DNA of 23,778 bases from an uncultured Parabacteroides sp. (GTDB lineage Bacteria; Bacteroidota; Bacteroidia; Bacteroidales; Tannerellaceae), in the NCBI GenBank assembly GCA_900552465.1, contig URZO01000069.1, positions 1-23,778 on the forward strand, written 5' to 3'. A model generated the notes under the pieces. The model saw only the letters and a program-made list of their open reading frames with translations, had not been told where the DNA came from and did no database searches. Both the position numbers and the translations under genes were made by a program. Positions 23,096 through 23,778 of the stretch are shown here, piece after piece. Position 1 is the first letter of the stretch. Every line of letters begins with the position of its first letter.

Positions 23096-23365
23096 ATGAT
23101 ATTTACACCTAAAACAGAAGAAGAGTTGAGAACGATATTTGTAGCCTCCTGCGTAGAGTCCGCTGCAAATGCGGTGGGATGTCCTGCAAGAGAAATGTAT
23201 GGCCGGATGAAGCGCATAGGTCTGATAGATAATTATATCTGGAAGTTCTACGACACGCTTCACACACAGAGTCGCGAATACGTTACCGAAGACGTTCTGG
23301 AAACCTTATCGCTCTGGGAGAAGAGACAATCAGATTTGCCTTTTGAATCAGGAAATGATAGATAA
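23096..23365 (+). CDS. DUF3791-like small protein
   Basis: An 89-residue, helical, soluble protein with the pattern I associate with DUF3791: a helical start (TIFVASCVESAANAVG), AREMYGRMKRIGLIDNYIWKFYDTLHTQS (about 28-56), then EYVTEDVLETLSLWEK. DUF3791 proteins in Bacteroidales are usually small and often found beside a DUF3990 gene in what look like toxin-antitoxin-type or accessory loci; the function is not established. No DUF3990 gene lies between this gene and the similar one 45 nt downstream. It has its own palindromic promoter. Confidence 0.75.
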   Translation: MIFTPKTEEELRTIFVASCVESAANAVGCPAREMYGRMKRIGLIDNYIWKFYDTLHTQSREYVTEDVLETLSLWEKRQSDLPFESGNDR

Positions 23366-23410
23366 TTATCTTCATTTTATCAACGTTGAACAAGTAAAAG
23401 AGAAATAACG

Positions 23411-23626
23411 ATGCTGTCACCCCTTTTAATGTGGAATAAAATCGGCCGGATCGCATTGATCCTGGCAAAGCGCTTGGAGGTATCTCCCCTACGCGCCTTA
23501 GATGTGTTTTATAGCTCCAATGTATGCGACCGTATGCACGATCCACAAGAAGAGCTCTATACTTTCAGCGACGAATATATCGCTGACGAAGTTATGCTGG
23601 AACTACAACGATTTTCATACTTTTGA
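23411..23626 (+). CDS. Second DUF3791-like small protein
   Basis: A 71-residue protein, 45 nt after the previous gene and probably in the same operon. MWNKIGRIALILAKRLEVSPLRALDVFYSS followed by LYTFSDEYIADEVMLEL aligns in layout with the upstream protein (an aromatic position followed by Ser-x-Glu-Tyr and Asp-Val-x-Glu-Leu near the end), so the two look like divergent relatives. The start at 23411 may be replaced by the ATG at 23429, where the conserved part (MWNKIG) begins. The function is unknown. Confidence 0.7.
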   Translation: MLSPLLMWNKIGRIALILAKRLEVSPLRALDVFYSSNVCDRMHDPQEELYTFSDEYIADEVMLELQRFSYF

Positions 23627-23663
23627 TTATAACAATAAAGGAGAGGTGTCAAAAGCTATCTCT

Positions 23664-23765
23664 TTCCCCTCTTGAGAGGGGATTAAGGGGTGTGTTATAT
23701 GCAAACATATTGATTATCAACTTGCATGTATTTAACACACCCCCTTCCCCCTCTCAAGAGGGGAA
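23664..23765. repeat. Long inverted-repeat element, copy B (MITE-like)
   Basis: Arms at 23664-23697 and 23733-23765 are inverted repeats. The outer 18 bases are identical (TTCCCCTCTTGAGAGGGG), and GGGGTGTGTTA matches again at the inner ends. The 35-nt centre is AT-rich and unlike that of copy A (18420-18508), so only the arms are conserved. It follows the second DUF3791-like gene by 37 nt and could terminate that operon. Confidence 0.85.
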
Positions 23766-23778
23766 TAAGAATGACTTT

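Noticed and set aside
22931..23263. Minus-strand open frame of 110 codons opposite the first DUF3791-like gene
   Set aside because: It overlaps a better gene that has a strong promoter and family-like sequence.

Overview
The window looks like a chromosome segment of a Bacteroidales bacterium, most likely Parabacteroides. Several signs agree: promoter-like sites of the Bacteroidetes type (-33 TTTG, about 19-20 bp, -7 TAnnTTTG) before several genes, a tig-clpP-clpX-recQ-guaB order, an OstA-like LPS export protein next to SurA-type chaperones, a HU-related histone-like protein, a lone small RRM protein, and a large secreted protein with a DUF6383/Por-tail-like C-terminus. No tRNA, rRNA, CRISPR array, transposase or phage gene was seen.

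Layout. Positions 1-386 hold two minus-strand promoter-like sites that would drive a gene off the left edge, then a nested palindrome/22-bp tandem repeat just after mutL. From 15456 down to 387, eleven genes run leftward: tig, clpP, clpX, recQ, guaB, then a tight unit of a two-domain parvulin, a SurA-like lipoprotein, surA, an OstA-like protein, a small membrane protein and mutL. The last unit has gaps of 15-27 nt, an ATGA overlap (surA/OstA) and a TAATG overlap (membrane protein/mutL). It joins outer-membrane protein chaperones and LPS export to mismatch repair. The first unit joins nascent-chain folding, the ClpXP protease, a DNA helicase and GMP synthesis.

From 15715 an RRM protein and a CPBP membrane protease run rightward and meet lptB tail to tail. 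A HU-like protein and an unrecognised 154-residue protein lie upstream of lptB on the minus strand.

From about 18420 the window becomes accessory in character. There are two copies of a long inverted-repeat element (18420-18508, 23664-23765), a highly structured non-coding stretch (19031-19330), a 1011-residue secreted protein with about 17 Bacteroidales O-glycosylation sequons, and two small DUF3791-like genes at the right end with a palindromic promoter.

The main discovery candidate is at 22493-22718. Two 38-bp interrupted palindromes, 186 bp apart centre to centre, each contain a core (AAACGTACGT) that matches the site consensus I remember for Mpi-type invertible promoters of Bacteroides fragilis. 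The segment between them carries a good Bacteroidetes promoter that points away from the secreted-protein gene. This reads as a phase-variation switch (inverton) caught in the OFF orientation for a glycosylated surface or secreted protein. In this orientation the promoter points toward the DUF3791-like genes.
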